From Desulforhopalus sp. (lineage in GTDB: Bacteria > Desulfobacterota > Desulfobulbia > Desulfobulbales > Desulfocapsaceae): a stretch of 64,000 bases of DNA. The position numbers and the translations under genes were made by a program. This document shows, piece by piece, positions 52,543 to 61,882 of this stretch (the first letter of the stretch is position 1; every line of letters starts with the position of its first letter). The notes under the pieces are model-generated. The model was not told the origin of the DNA. It saw only the letters and a list, made by a program, of their open reading frames with translations, and did not search any database. Location of the stretch: assembly GCA_030247675.1 (NCBI GenBank), contig JAOTRX010000003.1:434001-498000 (forward strand), given 5' to 3'.

Positions 52543-52908
52543 TTAGGAAAGGAGCTTTTCTACCAGAGAGAGAAGTTCCACCGGTCGAAAGGGTTTTTCG
52601 AGAATTGCGTCGGCACCCAGTTTCTCGGCAAGCGACAGGTAGGTGCGCGGCTCCATCATGCCGCCGCCCGACATGGCGATAATTTTCGGCCGGGGCGTCT
52701 CCTGCACCAGTTCCATGATGACTTCGAGCCCTTCCTTGTCCGGCATGATGATGTCGGTGATAACCAGGTCGGGTTTGCTGGCGCGATAAGAATTTACCCC
52801 CTGAACACCATCAATGGCCGAGAGTACTTTGTAGCCGGAGCGTGAAAGGAGATCGCTCATCATGCGCAGCATGTTCTCATTGTCCTCAATGACCAGGATC
52901 GTCTTCAT
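52543..52908 (-). CDS. Single-domain response regulator, CheY-like
   Basis: 121 aa. E8/D9 acidic pair, phospho-acceptor D52 in VITDIIMPDKEG, S in AMSGGG and K in ILEKPF. It fits a PleD/CheY-like stand-alone receiver more than the LLTGHAS subfamily of the first 34 kb. The ATG follows AAGGGCC. It lies 15 bases after the J-domain gene at the end of the chemosensory block and no other CheY candidate is in that block, so I infer it takes phosphate from CheA. Confidence 0.82.
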   Translation of the reverse strand: MKTILVIEDNENMLRMMSDLLSRSGYKVLSAIDGVQGVNSYRASKPDLVITDIIMPDKEGLEVIMELVQETPRPKIIAMSGGGMMEPRTYLSLAEKLGADAILEKPFRPVELLSLVEKLLS

Positions 52909-52923
52909 TGCCGTGGCCCTTTG

Positions 52924-53769
52924 TTAGTCCCGCCTTTCGGCGTGGATGGCGGTGTTATGATTTTCGAACTGCAAGAGAAGTTCCTGTAATTCATAATCGT
53001 TGATGAGATTTTTCTCAAGCAGAATGGTGCCAAATTTCTTCTGCAGGCGTTGTTGCTGGTAGATAAGCATGCGCAGCTGCTGTTCGCTGAGCATTCCGAG
53101 CATCCGGGCGGTCTCGCCAAAGGGTCTGCGGTGCTGCCGGTTATGGAGGATGGTGGCGATGTCATCCTGGTCAAAGATGCCGAAACGCCGTCCCAGTTCG
53201 CCGATACGTGGCCGTTCGATCCGCTGCCAGGCAAGGACCCTGGCAATGGTCCGCCAGTTGGCAAGGCCTGAATAGTACAAGAAATGGCCGAAGAGCAGCT
53301 GGCGGCGGGGCAGGGCGCCCTGATAGTATCTTTCGGTACTGGAAAATTCTGAGGTTCGCTGGATGTCGCCAGTGAGGATGATCGGTTTGACTGTTTGCCC
53401 CGCTACCGGCCGGGACCGTTGCCGGCTGTAGTCGAAAGGATACCGGCCAGAAGTGGTCTTGTCTGCCGAGGGGGCTACACTTGCCCGAAACGCCGGGGGA
53501 GGTGGGAGGGATTCTTTCTCTCGCAAATAGACCAGCAGATTCTCATAGGCCTTGCGCACCGTGGAAAAGGGCTCGGTGTTGCCCTGGCGTTCCGGCAGGT
53601 CCCTGCCCATCTGCGTGTCCGGATGGGTTTCCATCGCCCGCTTGCGAAAGGCGCTTTTGACCCCGCTGATCTGCAGATAGTGAAGAAACTCGCCTGAGAT
53701 CCGCAGATCGTCGCCAAAGAGTATCTCGCACGACCGGAAAAGTTCTCTTTGGCTGTTGCTTACATTCAT
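52924..53769 (-). CDS. J-domain protein with GspE-N-like repeats
   Basis: 281 aa. Residues 20-77 form a J-domain: helix II basic patch (VKSAFRKRAMETHPDTQ) with the invariant HPD, then helices III/IV (STVRKAYENLLVYL); this would recruit Hsp70 (DnaK). After a flexible linker (about 80-140) come three repeats of about 45 residues with the G-x-(F/I)-L-x-x-x-x-L-I pattern (FGHFLYYSGLAN, ETARMLGMLSEQQLR, FGTILLEKNLINDYELQELL) of the GspE/MshEN N-domain, which can bind c-di-GMP in some proteins. ATG 53767-53769 is used; the longer frame overlaps cheB. A chemosensory-linked co-chaperone is inferred. Confidence 0.7.
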   Translation of the reverse strand: MNVSNSQRELFRSCEILFGDDLRISGEFLHYLQISGVKSAFRKRAMETHPDTQMGRDLPERQGNTEPFSTVRKAYENLLVYLREKESLPPPPAFRASVAPSADKTTSGRYPFDYSRQRSRPVAGQTVKPIILTGDIQRTSEFSSTERYYQGALPRRQLLFGHFLYYSGLANWRTIARVLAWQRIERPRIGELGRRFGIFDQDDIATILHNRQHRRPFGETARMLGMLSEQQLRMLIYQQQRLQKKFGTILLEKNLINDYELQELLLQFENHNTAIHAERRD

Positions 53770-53806
53770 CTCTTCAGGTTCCGGTCGCTGATTATCATGT
53801 CGGCGT

Positions 53807-54886
53807 TCACAAACACAGGCGCAGCACCTCTTGGGCAATAAGGTTCAGCGGCAGTATCTTGTGAACTCCCCCATGTTTTATCGCCTCCGCCGGCATACCG
53901 AACACCACGCAGGAGGCCTCGTCCTGGGCGATATTGATCGCCCCGCCATCGGCCATCTCTTTCATGCTCCGCGCCCCGTCATCGCCCATGCCGGTCATGA
54001 TGACCCCGACAAGGTTTTTACCGGCATAGCGTGCCGCCGAGCGAAAAAGCACATCAACCGAAGGCCGGTGCCGCGACACCAGGGGGCCGTCCTTAATCTC
54101 CACGTAGTAGCGGGCCCCGCTGCGTTTTAACAGGGTGTGATGATTACCGGGGGCGATCAGCACCCGGCCCCGCACCACCGTATCGTTGTCGGCGGCCTCC
54201 TTGACGGTTACCCGGCACAGGGAGTCGAGCCGTTTGGCAAAGGCGGCGGTAAAATTCTCCGGCATATGCTGGACGATGACCATGCCCGGCGCATCCTCGG
54301 GGAGCATCTCCAAAAAGACCCGGAGCGCCTCCGTGCCGCCGGTCGAGGCGCCGATGACCACCACCTTCTCGGTGGTCTGGATCATTGCCTTCGAATTTGG
54401 CTTGTCCATGATAACATCGGCGGAGTATTTGGGCGAGATTTCTTTCAGGCTGGAGGGCTCGGGCGGTGGGCGTTTCCGGCCCGAGCGCGATTCGGCGGCG
54501 GCCTTGATGGTGTCACAGATCGTTACCCGCGATTCTTCGAGGAACTGCTTGGTGCCCATGCGCGGTTTGGTGATGATATCCACTGCCCCGTACTCCAGGG
54601 CCTTGAGGGCCGATTCACCGCCGTTCTCGGCAAGACTTGAGCACATCACCACCGGCATCGGATGCTGGCTCATGATTTTTTGCAGGAAGGTCAGGCCGTC
54701 CATGCGCGGCATCTCGATATCCAGGGTAATGACATCGGGAACCACGGTTTTCAAGCGCTCGGCCGCGAGATACGGATCGGCGGCGGTGGCGACGACCTCT
54801 ATCTCCGGGTCGGCATTGAGCATTTCGCAGAGGGTTTGCCGCACCAGCGCTGAGTCGTCAACGATCATCACCTTGATTTTTCGCAT
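53807..54886 (-). CDS. cheB: CheB, receptor methylesterase/deamidase with receiver
   Basis: 359 aa. Receiver about 1-120 with phospho-acceptor D56 ([12 protein letters not shown]), a linker about 130-165, and the methylesterase domain about 172-355 with the Ser-His-Asp triad S181 (GASTGG), H207 (VQHMP) and D303 (GMGDDGA). It removes methyl groups from receptor glutamates and can deamidate glutamines, resetting the array. Start ATG directly follows the TAG of cheD (coupled translation). Belongs to the cheW-cheR-cheD-cheB set; CheA here would phosphorylate it. Confidence 0.95.
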   Translation of the reverse strand: MRKIKVMIVDDSALVRQTLCEMLNADPEIEVVATAADPYLAAERLKTVVPDVITLDIEMPRMDGLTFLQKIMSQHPMPVVMCSSLAENGGESALKALEYGAVDIITKPRMGTKQFLEESRVTICDTIKAAAESRSGRKRPPPEPSSLKEISPKYSADVIMDKPNSKAMIQTTEKVVVIGASTGGTEALRVFLEMLPEDAPGMVIVQHMPENFTAAFAKRLDSLCRVTVKEAADNDTVVRGRVLIAPGNHHTLLKRSGARYYVEIKDGPLVSRHRPSVDVLFRSAARYAGKNLVGVIMTGMGDDGARSMKEMADGGAINIAQDEASCVVFGMPAEAIKHGGVHKILPLNLIAQEVLRLCL

Positions 54887-55399
54887 CTATTCTCCTATGC
54901 ACATGGTGTTGCTGGCCAGTCTCAGCCTTCGCAGGTAGACGTCGCCGGTCATCATCGAAAACAGCAGCTTGCGTCCCCGGCTGCCGCCGATGTCGGAGGT
55001 GGCGATGGCCATGCCGAACTGTGCCAGGGCAATTTTTGCCTGGAGGATATTTTGGTCGCCAATGCTCTTGCGAGTATCGCCATATTCGCTGCCGGCGAGC
55101 ACCTTCGCCCCGCCGAAGAGCTTGACGATGAGGTCGGATTTCCCGGTATATTCAAACATTTTTTTGCAAATGAAGGCAATGGCCGTGTCGACATAATGGA
55201 CGTTGGTATGGTCTGCCGCTATTGGATTGCGCGGGTACATAGCGTGGCAGATGGCCCCGATCTTCTTGCTGGGGGAAAACAGGGTGACGGCGATGCATGA
55301 TCCGAGGATGGTACTGACCAGGATGGGATTTTGGGAGATGATAACCTCCCCCGGCTTGAGGTAGACACTATTGCAATGGTTGGCGGCAATCCGTCTCAT
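54887..55399 (-). CDS. cheD: CheD, receptor glutamine deamidase
   Basis: 170 aa. The catalytic Cys35 (LGSCIAVTL) and His52 (AICHAMYP) with the family spacing of 17 residues, followed by KSDLIVKLFGGAKVL. It deamidates receptor glutamines and may bind CheC or CheB-type partners; no CheC is seen. Its ATG overlaps the cheR stop (ATGA), and its stop adjoins the cheB start, so cheR-cheD-cheB are translationally coupled. Confidence 0.95.
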   Translation of the reverse strand: MRRIAANHCNSVYLKPGEVIISQNPILVSTILGSCIAVTLFSPSKKIGAICHAMYPRNPIAADHTNVHYVDTAIAFICKKMFEYTGKSDLIVKLFGGAKVLAGSEYGDTRKSIGDQNILQAKIALAQFGMAIATSDIGGSRGRKLLFSMMTGDVYLRRLRLASNTMCIGE

Positions 55400-56244
55400 T
55401 TCTTCTGATATACCGTAGATCCCACTACTTGAAAATCGACATTGATGCCGTTCAGCGTCTCGGAATGGCCGAGAAAGAGGTAGCCCCCCGGCCGCAGTTG
55501 ATTGTGGAACTTCTGCATCAAGGTCTGTTGGGTCGATTTATCGAAGTATATTACTACATTCCGGCAGAAGATAATATCCATTTTCTCCCCCAGGCCGAAA
55601 TCGGCATCCATGAAATTGATCCTTTTAAAGGCGATCTTGGCACGGAGTTCCGGGCAGATACGGATCAGGCCGCGCTGCCTGTCGCGGCTGCGCAGCAGAT
55701 ACTTCTTCTTCAGGTGCATGGCGATGTCGTCGGTGCGCTCCTCCGGGTAAATGGCCTTGCGGGCGGTTTCAAGGATTCTGGTGCTGATGTCCGAGGCGAG
55801 TATGGAGAAGTGAAAATTGCCCTGTTCGGCGGCAAATTCCGAGGCGACCATGGCCAGGGTATAGGGTTCTTCGCCGCTTGAGCATCCGGCGCTCCATATT
55901 CTCACCGGCTGGGAGGTCGACTGGCCGCGGTGGCGGAGAAGTGCCGGCAGGGCCGTTTGGGTGAGAAAGGTGAAATGACCGGGTTCACGGAAGAAATCAG
56001 TCTTATTGGTGGTAACGACATCAATCAGGTGGATGAGTTCCGACTGCTGCCCCTGCTGGCTGAAGACGAACTGGCCGTAGTCCTCGAAGCTGTCGAGATG
56101 AAGAGTCTTGAGGCGCTTTTGTAGCCGTGCCTCAAGCATGGTTTTTTTAGTCGGCGGCAATTGAATGCCGACGTGGTCATAGATAAAGGAGCTGAATTGC
56201 TGAAAAATTCTGTCCTTCATCTTGGCCGGCTGGATGATTGCCAT
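55396..56244 (-). CDS. cheR: CheR, receptor methyltransferase
   Basis: 282 aa. N-terminal all-helical domain about 8-75 and SAM-binding domain about 85-280 with NKTDFFREPGHF (the family's TxFFR motif), IWSAGCSSGEEPYTLAM and FCRNVVIYFD. It methylates receptor glutamates with SAM. ATG 56242-56244 (MAIIQPAKMK) is used; upstream in-frame codons include only a GTG. Its stop overlaps the cheD start. A second, shorter CheR-like protein is encoded 5 kb upstream. Confidence 0.92.
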   Translation of the reverse strand: MAIIQPAKMKDRIFQQFSSFIYDHVGIQLPPTKKTMLEARLQKRLKTLHLDSFEDYGQFVFSQQGQQSELIHLIDVVTTNKTDFFREPGHFTFLTQTALPALLRHRGQSTSQPVRIWSAGCSSGEEPYTLAMVASEFAAEQGNFHFSILASDISTRILETARKAIYPEERTDDIAMHLKKKYLLRSRDRQRGLIRICPELRAKIAFKRINFMDADFGLGEKMDIIFCRNVVIYFDKSTQQTLMQKFHNQLRPGGYLFLGHSETLNGINVDFQVVGSTVYQKK

Positions 56245-56299
56245 GATTTTTCGCCTGGTGTTTCTAAGAGGAGGCTGCTGTGCCCTCCAGGGAAAGAGA

Positions 56300-56326
56300 T
56301 CGCAGGGTGCGGAGCACACCCTGCGA
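56300..56326. repeat. Hairpin H1 between cheW and cheR
   Basis: TCGCAGGGTG (56300-56309) pairs with CACCCTGCGA (56317-56326). The same stem recurs at 56875-56906 on the other side of cheW. Loop sequences differ. Confidence 0.55.
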
Positions 56327-56334
56327 AACGGGAC

Positions 56335-56823
56335 CTATTCTTCGGTTGCGCCCTGCAGCTCCGTCAGTTCCTCGGCGGAGAAGACCTTGTCGATATCAAG
56401 AATCATCACAAAGTTTTCTCCCACCTTGCCCATGCCCTTGATGAACTCGGTGTTGAGCTTGGTGCCGAGCTTTGGCGCCGGCTCAATGGAGCTCGGTTCC
56501 ATTTCCACGACCTCCTGCACCGAGTCGGCGAGGACGCCGAGGACAATGGCCTCGCCGCGCAGATTGACCTCGACGACAATGATACAGGTGTTGATGGTCT
56601 GTTCGGTGCGCTGCATGGAGAAATTGAGTTTCAGGTCGATGACCGGCACGACACTGCCGCGCAGGTTGATTACCCCGCGCATGAATTCCGGTGTTTGCGG
56701 GACCTTGGTGATGGTTGTCAGTTCGAGGATCTCGCGGACCTTGGCCACGTCAAAGGCAAAGATCTCCTCGGCCAGTTTAAAGGTGAGATATTGCACGGTT
56801 TCAGTAATTCCAGCGACACTCAT
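56335..56823 (-). CDS. cheW: CheW, chemosensory coupling protein
   Basis: 162 aa, single CheW domain. QYLTFKLAEEIFAFDVAKVR, then the receptor/kinase-contact segment GVINLRGSVVPVIDL and the end VMILDIDKVFS. It links the MCPs to CheA. GGAGGAGAACCC is a strong ribosome site. Flanked on both sides by a common hairpin stem, the only such gene in the cluster. Confidence 0.93.
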   Translation of the reverse strand: MSVAGITETVQYLTFKLAEEIFAFDVAKVREILELTTITKVPQTPEFMRGVINLRGSVVPVIDLKLNFSMQRTEQTINTCIIVVEVNLRGEAIVLGVLADSVQEVVEMEPSSIEPAPKLGTKLNTEFIKGMGKVGENFVMILDIDKVFSAEELTELQGATEE

Positions 56824-56874
56824 GGGTTCTCCTCCTGTTATTCTTCCTTGCTTTCAAGGTGGCAGTCTTGTTTT

Positions 56875-56906
56875 TCGCAGGGTGCACGAAGAGGTGCACC
56901 CTGCGA
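56875..56906. repeat. Hairpin H2 between the poly-HAMP MCP and cheW
   Basis: TCGCAGGGTGCAC (56875-56887) pairs perfectly with GTGCACCCTGCGA (56894-56906) around GAAGAG. Ten bases of each arm are identical to hairpin H1. Confidence 0.65.
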
Positions 56907-56936
56907 TCCTCACGTCAACTTGAAAACCTCATGGCA

Positions 56937-59900
56937 TCAGAATTTCTCAAACTCCTCATCGAGATGATCGGCTCCACCTTTACTGCCCATGTCGAGATGA
57001 ATGGCCCCCTCGATCTTGGCGGCGGGTTTGGCTTTTCTCACGGCGCCGGCCTTGGCGGCAGGGGCTGGTTTGGGAGGCGCAGTATGACCTATTGCCAGTT
57101 GTCTCGGCGCCGCTGCCATCTGTCTTTGCCTGCTGGTGTCGAGGCTGAAGAAGGCGATGGTGGCCTTCAGCTGCTCAGCCTGGCTGGACAACTCCTCGGT
57201 GGTCGAGGCCATTTCTTCTGCCGATCCGGCGTTTTGCTGGATGACCTGGTCAAGCTGCTGGATGGCCTTGTTGATCTGGTCTGCTCCGGTATCCTGTTCC
57301 TTGCTGGAGGCGCTGATTTCCTGGACCAGCTCGGCGGTCTTCTGGATATCCGGCAGCATCTTGTTGAGCATCTCGCCTGCCTGCTCAGCTATGGCAACGC
57401 TTGAGGTGGACAGCTGGCTGATCTCGCCGGCCGCCGACTGGCTGCGTTCCGCCAGTTTGCGTACCTCGGAGGCGACCACCGCAAAGCCCTTGCCGTGCTC
57501 GCCGGCACGCGCCGCCTCAATGGCGGCATTGAGGGCGAGGAGGTTGGTCTGGCGGGCGATCTCCTCGATGATGGAGATCTTGGTGGCGATCTCCTTCATC
57601 GCCGACACCGTCGCAGTGACCGCCTTGCCGCCTTCCCTTGCGTCGGAGGCGCTCTTCACGGCGATTTTTTCGGTCTGCATGGCGTTGTCGGTATTCTGGC
57701 GGATGTTCGAGGCCATCTGTTCCATACTCGAACTGATCTCCTCGGCGCTGGCCGCCTGTTCGGTGGCGCCCTGCGACATCTGCTGGGCGGTGGCACTCAT
57801 CTCCTGGCCGCCGGTGGCAACGTTGTCGGCGGCACTCTGCACCTCCATGACCACTTCCTTCAGCTTATCGACCATGTTGGCCAGGGACTCCATCAGCTCG
57901 TCTTTGTCGCTGCGTTTTTTCAGCTCGACCATCAGGTTGCCCTGGGCCACCTGTTTGGCGTTGTAGGTGATCGAGTTGGTGGCTTCGATGAGGACGTTGA
58001 TGTTGTTTTTGATCTGGTTGTACTGGCCCTTATAGACGTCGGTGATCGCCGGCGGCATGTCGCCTTTGGAGACGCGGTCGACATAATCGGCGGTGACCAT
58101 CAAGGGGCCGACGATATTGGTGACGGTGTCGTTGACGCCCTGTACCAGCTTGTTCCAGCCGCCGACGAAGAGGGCTGCGTCGGCACGCTTGTCGAGCTGG
58201 CCGTCGGCTGCGCCCTGGATAAGGATGTCGGTTTGGGCAAGCAGGTCGTTCATCATCTTGACCATGTTATTGAGGTTGCCCTTGATGACGTTGTACTCGC
58301 CCTTATACTCGGTGGTGATGGCCGGCGGGATGACGCCTTTGGCGACCTTGTCGACGTAATCGGCGGTTACCCGTAAGGGGTTGACGATATTGACGACGGT
58401 ATCGTTGACTCCTGAGACCAGTTTGTTCCAGCCACCGACAAAGATGGAGGCGTCGGCTCGTTTATCGAGCTCGCCGTTGGCTGCGCCCTGGATGAGGATG
58501 TCAGTCTGGGCCAAGAGGTCATTCATCATCTTGACCATGTTATTGAGGTTGCCCTTGATAACGTTGTACTCGCCCTTATACTCGGTGGTGATGGCCGGTG
58601 GAATGACGCCCTTGGCGACCTTGTCGACGTAATCGGCGGTGACCCTCAGCGGTTCGGCGATATTGGTGACGGTGTCGTTAACACCTGAGGCCAATTGTTT
58701 CCAGCCACCGACAAAGAGATCGGCATTGGCACGTTTATTCAATTCGCCGTCAGCGGCAGCCTTGATCAACACTTGCAGCTCTTTTTCAAACAGCTTGATC
58801 GCTTCACGAACGGCTTCAATGGTGTTGTTGATGAAAACCTTCTTGCCTGGGAACTTCTCAAGTTCGGCATCAAAATTACCTTTGCCGAATTCTGCAACGC
58901 AGGCCATGGCTTTTTTCTTGACGGCGATATGGCCATTAACCATATCATTGACACCCTTGGCCATGGTGTGATACGCGCCCTGGAACTTGTCGATCGGCAT
59001 GATGACGTCGATATCGCCCAGGTCATGTTGGGCGCTCATCGTCTTCATATCGGCAATGAGACTGCTGAGGGTATCAATACAGACGTTGAGATTGTTCTTG
59101 ATCTCATTGAAATCGCCGTTATAGCTGTCGGTGATCTTCGGCGGGATATCGCCTTTGGAGATACGGTCGACGTACTCGGCGGCGACGTTGAGCGGGCCGA
59201 TGACCGCGTCGAGGGTCTCATTGACGCCGGCGACGATCTTCTGGAAATCGCCCTGATGCTTGGAAGCATCGGCACGGGTAGCAAGTTTACCGTCTATTGC
59301 CGCCTGGGAGAGCATAGCGGCATCGGCAACCAGGGCGCCAACGGCGGTAATGCAGACGTTGAGGTTGTTCTTGATCTCATTGAAATCGCCGTTATAGCTG
59401 TCGGTGATCTTCGGTGGGATGTCGCCTTTGGAGATGCGGTCGACGTACTCGGCGGCGACGTTCAGCGGCCCTATAACAGCATCGAGACAATCGTTGACGC
59501 CGGCGACGATCTTCTGGAAATCGCCCTGATGTTTGGAGGCGTCGGCGCGGGTGGCCAGTTTTCCTTCAACGGCGGCCTTGGAGAGCATATTGGCGTCGGC
59601 GGTCAGAGCGCGGATGGCGTCAACCATCTTCTTCATAGCCGCCATGACGCTGGCGGTATCGCCCTGGGCAAGGGTGATTTCCCGCGACAGGTCACCGGCA
59701 CCAACCAGATTGGCGATTTCGCCCACCTGTTTTGGATCAGCGCCCAGTTGCTTCATAACGATGCGGGCTATAAAGAGGCCAAGACCTACGGCCACGATCG
59801 CGCCAAGGATGGCAAGGATGGTCATGATATTGCTCGAGCGGTCGGCGACCTCCATGTTCTCATCGGCAAGTTTCTTGCCGGCGGCGATTTTCGCCTCAAC

Positions 59901-60401
59901 CATCTTGGCGATGGCGTTTTGCTCATCGCGCGAGGCCTTACCGGCTTCTCCCTGGAGGAGGGCGGTGGCCTCAGAGGGTTTCATATCTTTAGCAAGGCTT
60001 ATGACCTTATCGAGCAGCGGCCCATATGCGGCGCGGGTCTTCTTAAAGTCTTCAAAGAGCTTTTTGCCTTCTTCGGAATAGAGGGTCTTTTCATAGCTAT
60101 CTGCAAGTTTGCTGATCGATTCCTGGAGTTCTTTTATCCGGCCGGCAAAGTTTTCTCGTTTCTCGGCGGTGTCGGCGGTGATAATATCCCGGGAATTGAC
60201 ACGTAACCTCTGAAAATCAGTCGAAATCTGTGAAATCTCGCCAAGCGGCACAGCAATCTGCGCAAAGAGTTTGGTGTCGGCTGCCTCCATCTCTTGAATT
60301 TCGTAGATACCAAAGCCGCCGATAACCCCGGCAATAATCGCAACCGAAATAAATCCGGCCAGCAGCTTGCCTTTCAGTGTCATATTGTAGAACCAGCCCA
60401 T
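56937..60401 (-). CDS. Very large MCP with a tandem HAMP-like array
   Basis: 1154 aa. TM1 about 8-30, helical sensor about 32-188, TM2 about 190-212, HAMP about 213-265, then a long repeat region about 262-830 before the methyl-accepting hairpin (tip [20 protein letters not shown]) about 870-1095. The repeats are two type-A units ([31 protein letters not shown]), one diverged unit and three type-B units ([22 protein letters not shown]). The tail is Ala/Pro/Lys-rich and ends DEEFEKF. ATG 60399-60401 after GGAGGAAAAAAC fixes the start 26 codons inside the longest frame. It is probably the main receptor of the che cluster, followed by cheW. Confidence 0.9.
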   Translation of the reverse strand: MGWFYNMTLKGKLLAGFISVAIIAGVIGGFGIYEIQEMEAADTKLFAQIAVPLGEISQISTDFQRLRVNSRDIITADTAEKRENFAGRIKELQESISKLADSYEKTLYSEEGKKLFEDFKKTRAAYGPLLDKVISLAKDMKPSEATALLQGEAGKASRDEQNAIAKMVEAKIAAGKKLADENMEVADRSSNIMTILAILGAIVAVGLGLFIARIVMKQLGADPKQVGEIANLVGAGDLSREITLAQGDTASVMAAMKKMVDAIRALTADANMLSKAAVEGKLATRADASKHQGDFQKIVAGVNDCLDAVIGPLNVAAEYVDRISKGDIPPKITDSYNGDFNEIKNNLNVCITAVGALVADAAMLSQAAIDGKLATRADASKHQGDFQKIVAGVNETLDAVIGPLNVAAEYVDRISKGDIPPKITDSYNGDFNEIKNNLNVCIDTLSSLIADMKTMSAQHDLGDIDVIMPIDKFQGAYHTMAKGVNDMVNGHIAVKKKAMACVAEFGKGNFDAELEKFPGKKVFINNTIEAVREAIKLFEKELQVLIKAAADGELNKRANADLFVGGWKQLASGVNDTVTNIAEPLRVTADYVDKVAKGVIPPAITTEYKGEYNVIKGNLNNMVKMMNDLLAQTDILIQGAANGELDKRADASIFVGGWNKLVSGVNDTVVNIVNPLRVTADYVDKVAKGVIPPAITTEYKGEYNVIKGNLNNMVKMMNDLLAQTDILIQGAADGQLDKRADAALFVGGWNKLVQGVNDTVTNIVGPLMVTADYVDRVSKGDMPPAITDVYKGQYNQIKNNINVLIEATNSITYNAKQVAQGNLMVELKKRSDKDELMESLANMVDKLKEVVMEVQSAADNVATGGQEMSATAQQMSQGATEQAASAEEISSSMEQMASNIRQNTDNAMQTEKIAVKSASDAREGGKAVTATVSAMKEIATKISIIEEIARQTNLLALNAAIEAARAGEHGKGFAVVASEVRKLAERSQSAAGEISQLSTSSVAIAEQAGEMLNKMLPDIQKTAELVQEISASSKEQDTGADQINKAIQQLDQVIQQNAGSAEEMASTTEELSSQAEQLKATIAFFSLDTSRQRQMAAAPRQLAIGHTAPPKPAPAAKAGAVRKAKPAAKIEGAIHLDMGSKGGADHLDEEFEKF

Positions 60402-60604
60402 GTTTTTTCCTCCATGAAAAAGTTGTTGGTTTACATCTAGGTGAATGTGCCTGCCCTGAGGTTCCCCCCCTCCTGTCACCCAATGGCCGGATTAGTATTG
60501 CAATGGTTAAGCACGTGGTACTTGTCTCTGCATCGCCGCCCCTCCTCTTTGCTGTCCGCGCATTGGCGTTGTGGAAAATCGGTAGGTATTCCTATTTGTT
60601 ACGT

Positions 60605-61234
60605 TCACAAATTATGCTCTCGCCCGCCTTCCTTCTCGGCAAAGTCGGCACTTTTGCGAAGGTTGGCGAGGGTCTGGCGGATGATGGTGTCGCAGCCCGT
60701 GGTGACCGGCGCGTCGTGGCCGGAGTAGATGCTTTTGACTGTCCGGTTGGCCAGTTTCTTCAGCGCCTCAACGTAGTCACCGGCATAGTTGTCGCACATT
60801 CCATGCATTCTGAGTTGGGTATCCCCGGAGAACAGCGCCCCTATCGCCGGTGCGTACAGGCAGATGGAATCCGAGGAATGGCCGGGGGTATGGATGACCT
60901 CAAGAAAATCATCACCCGCCTTGACGAAACGGCCGTCCGGCAGGAGTTCATCGACGCCGGGGCCGTCGGTGAAGGCCAGCACCCTCGCCTTGAAATGTTC
61001 TTTTATGGCGGGGACTCCGGCAGCGTGGTCGAAATGGTTGTGGGTGAGAATGATCTGCTCAATCGCCATCTTGCCAAAGCCGGTGGACAGCCCTTCAATC
61101 TCCTTGACAACAAAGTCGTCGATCCCCGGGTCGATCAGGGTGTTGACGTCTTCAACCCGGTTCCAGTCGCCAAGGATCAGATAGGCCTTGCAGCTGTACA
61201 CCTTCGGGTTCTTTTGCAAGGGGATTATCCTCAC
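60605..61234 (-). CDS. Metallo-beta-lactamase-fold hydrolase
   Basis: 209 aa. The metal-binding THNHFDH (HxHxDH), a later His in VIHTPGHSSDS, Asp in LFSGDTQ and His in YSGHDAPV complete the dinuclear site of this family. It fits glyoxalase-II-like or other small thioester/phosphodiester hydrolases; the substrate is not readable. GTG start with GGAGC eight bases upstream. It starts four bases after the stop of the short CheR-like gene and is flanked by che genes, so it may have a role in signalling, but linkage alone supports that. Confidence 0.8.
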   Translation of the reverse strand: MRIIPLQKNPKVYSCKAYLILGDWNRVEDVNTLIDPGIDDFVVKEIEGLSTGFGKMAIEQIILTHNHFDHAAGVPAIKEHFKARVLAFTDGPGVDELLPDGRFVKAGDDFLEVIHTPGHSSDSICLYAPAIGALFSGDTQLRMHGMCDNYAGDYVEALKKLANRTVKSIYSGHDAPVTTGCDTIIRQTLANLRKSADFAEKEGGREHNL

Positions 61235-61237
61235 GCT

Positions 61238-61846
61238 TTATGCTCCGACCTTTTTATAAACCTGGGCGTCCGGCACCACCTGAGTAAAGAGGTGGGCCAC
61301 CTCGGACGGCAGTTTCTGGGTGTTTTCGTTGGCCAGGTAGCCGCCCGGCGCCAGGGCCTGGTGAAACATCTTGAAGACCTCGACCCGCTCCGGGTATTGA
61401 AAATGGAGGAGGACGTTTTTGCAGACGATCAGGCAGTAGTCCTGACCGGCGGGCTTAAGCGACAGCAGGTCGTGGTACTGGAAACTGACCCGGTCACGGA
61501 GGATCGGCTTGACCCGCGAGTGTCCCGGCTTTTCCGCCGGTTCGAAATATTTCTCAAGAAGGGTCGCGGGGGTGCGCTGTAATTCGTCGTTGGGATAGGT
61601 CGCCGCATTGACGACATCGCCGAAGTTGTTGGCGCTGTCATAATCGGTGGCCTCGATGCGCAGGTTTTTGAAGCCGAAGGGGTTCATCTTTTCGGCAAAG
61701 ATCATGGCAAGGGTGTAGGTCTCCTGGCCGAGGGCGCAACCGGCGTCCCATATTTTTATGCGGCTGCGGCCGCTGGCATAGGGGATCATATGGTCGGCGG
61801 CGTGTTCCAGGGTCGGTTGATCGCGCATGAAGAAGGTGAAGGCCAT
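61238..61846 (-). CDS. Minimal CheR-like methyltransferase
   Basis: 202 aa. It begins directly at the SAM domain (MAFTFFMRDQPTLEH in place of TDFFRDPxHF) and has IWDAGCALGQETYTLAM, the ATDYDSANN loop and the VCKNVLLHF strand of CheR, but no N-terminal helical domain, and Cys replaces Ser in the glycine-rich loop (GCALGQETY). Without that domain it may methylate a different receptor or rely on a partner. It lies between cheA and the hydrolase gene. Weak ribosome site before ATG. Confidence 0.72.
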   Translation of the reverse strand: MAFTFFMRDQPTLEHAADHMIPYASGRSRIKIWDAGCALGQETYTLAMIFAEKMNPFGFKNLRIEATDYDSANNFGDVVNAATYPNDELQRTPATLLEKYFEPAEKPGHSRVKPILRDRVSFQYHDLLSLKPAGQDYCLIVCKNVLLHFQYPERVEVFKMFHQALAPGGYLANENTQKLPSEVAHLFTQVVPDAQVYKKVGA

Positions 61847-61882
61847 GGTAGTATCTCGTTATTTGTGTACGTTGTTGTTAAT

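Noticed and set aside
58141..59600. Long direct repeats suggestive of a CRISPR array
   Set aside because: Units are about 280 bases, in frame, without unique spacers; they encode HAMP-like repeats of an MCP.
58695..60206. Open frame of 503 codons on the plus strand
   Set aside because: It is antisense to the repeat region of the poly-HAMP MCP; repeats on the coding strand force an open complement. The product is repetitive and has no ribosome site.
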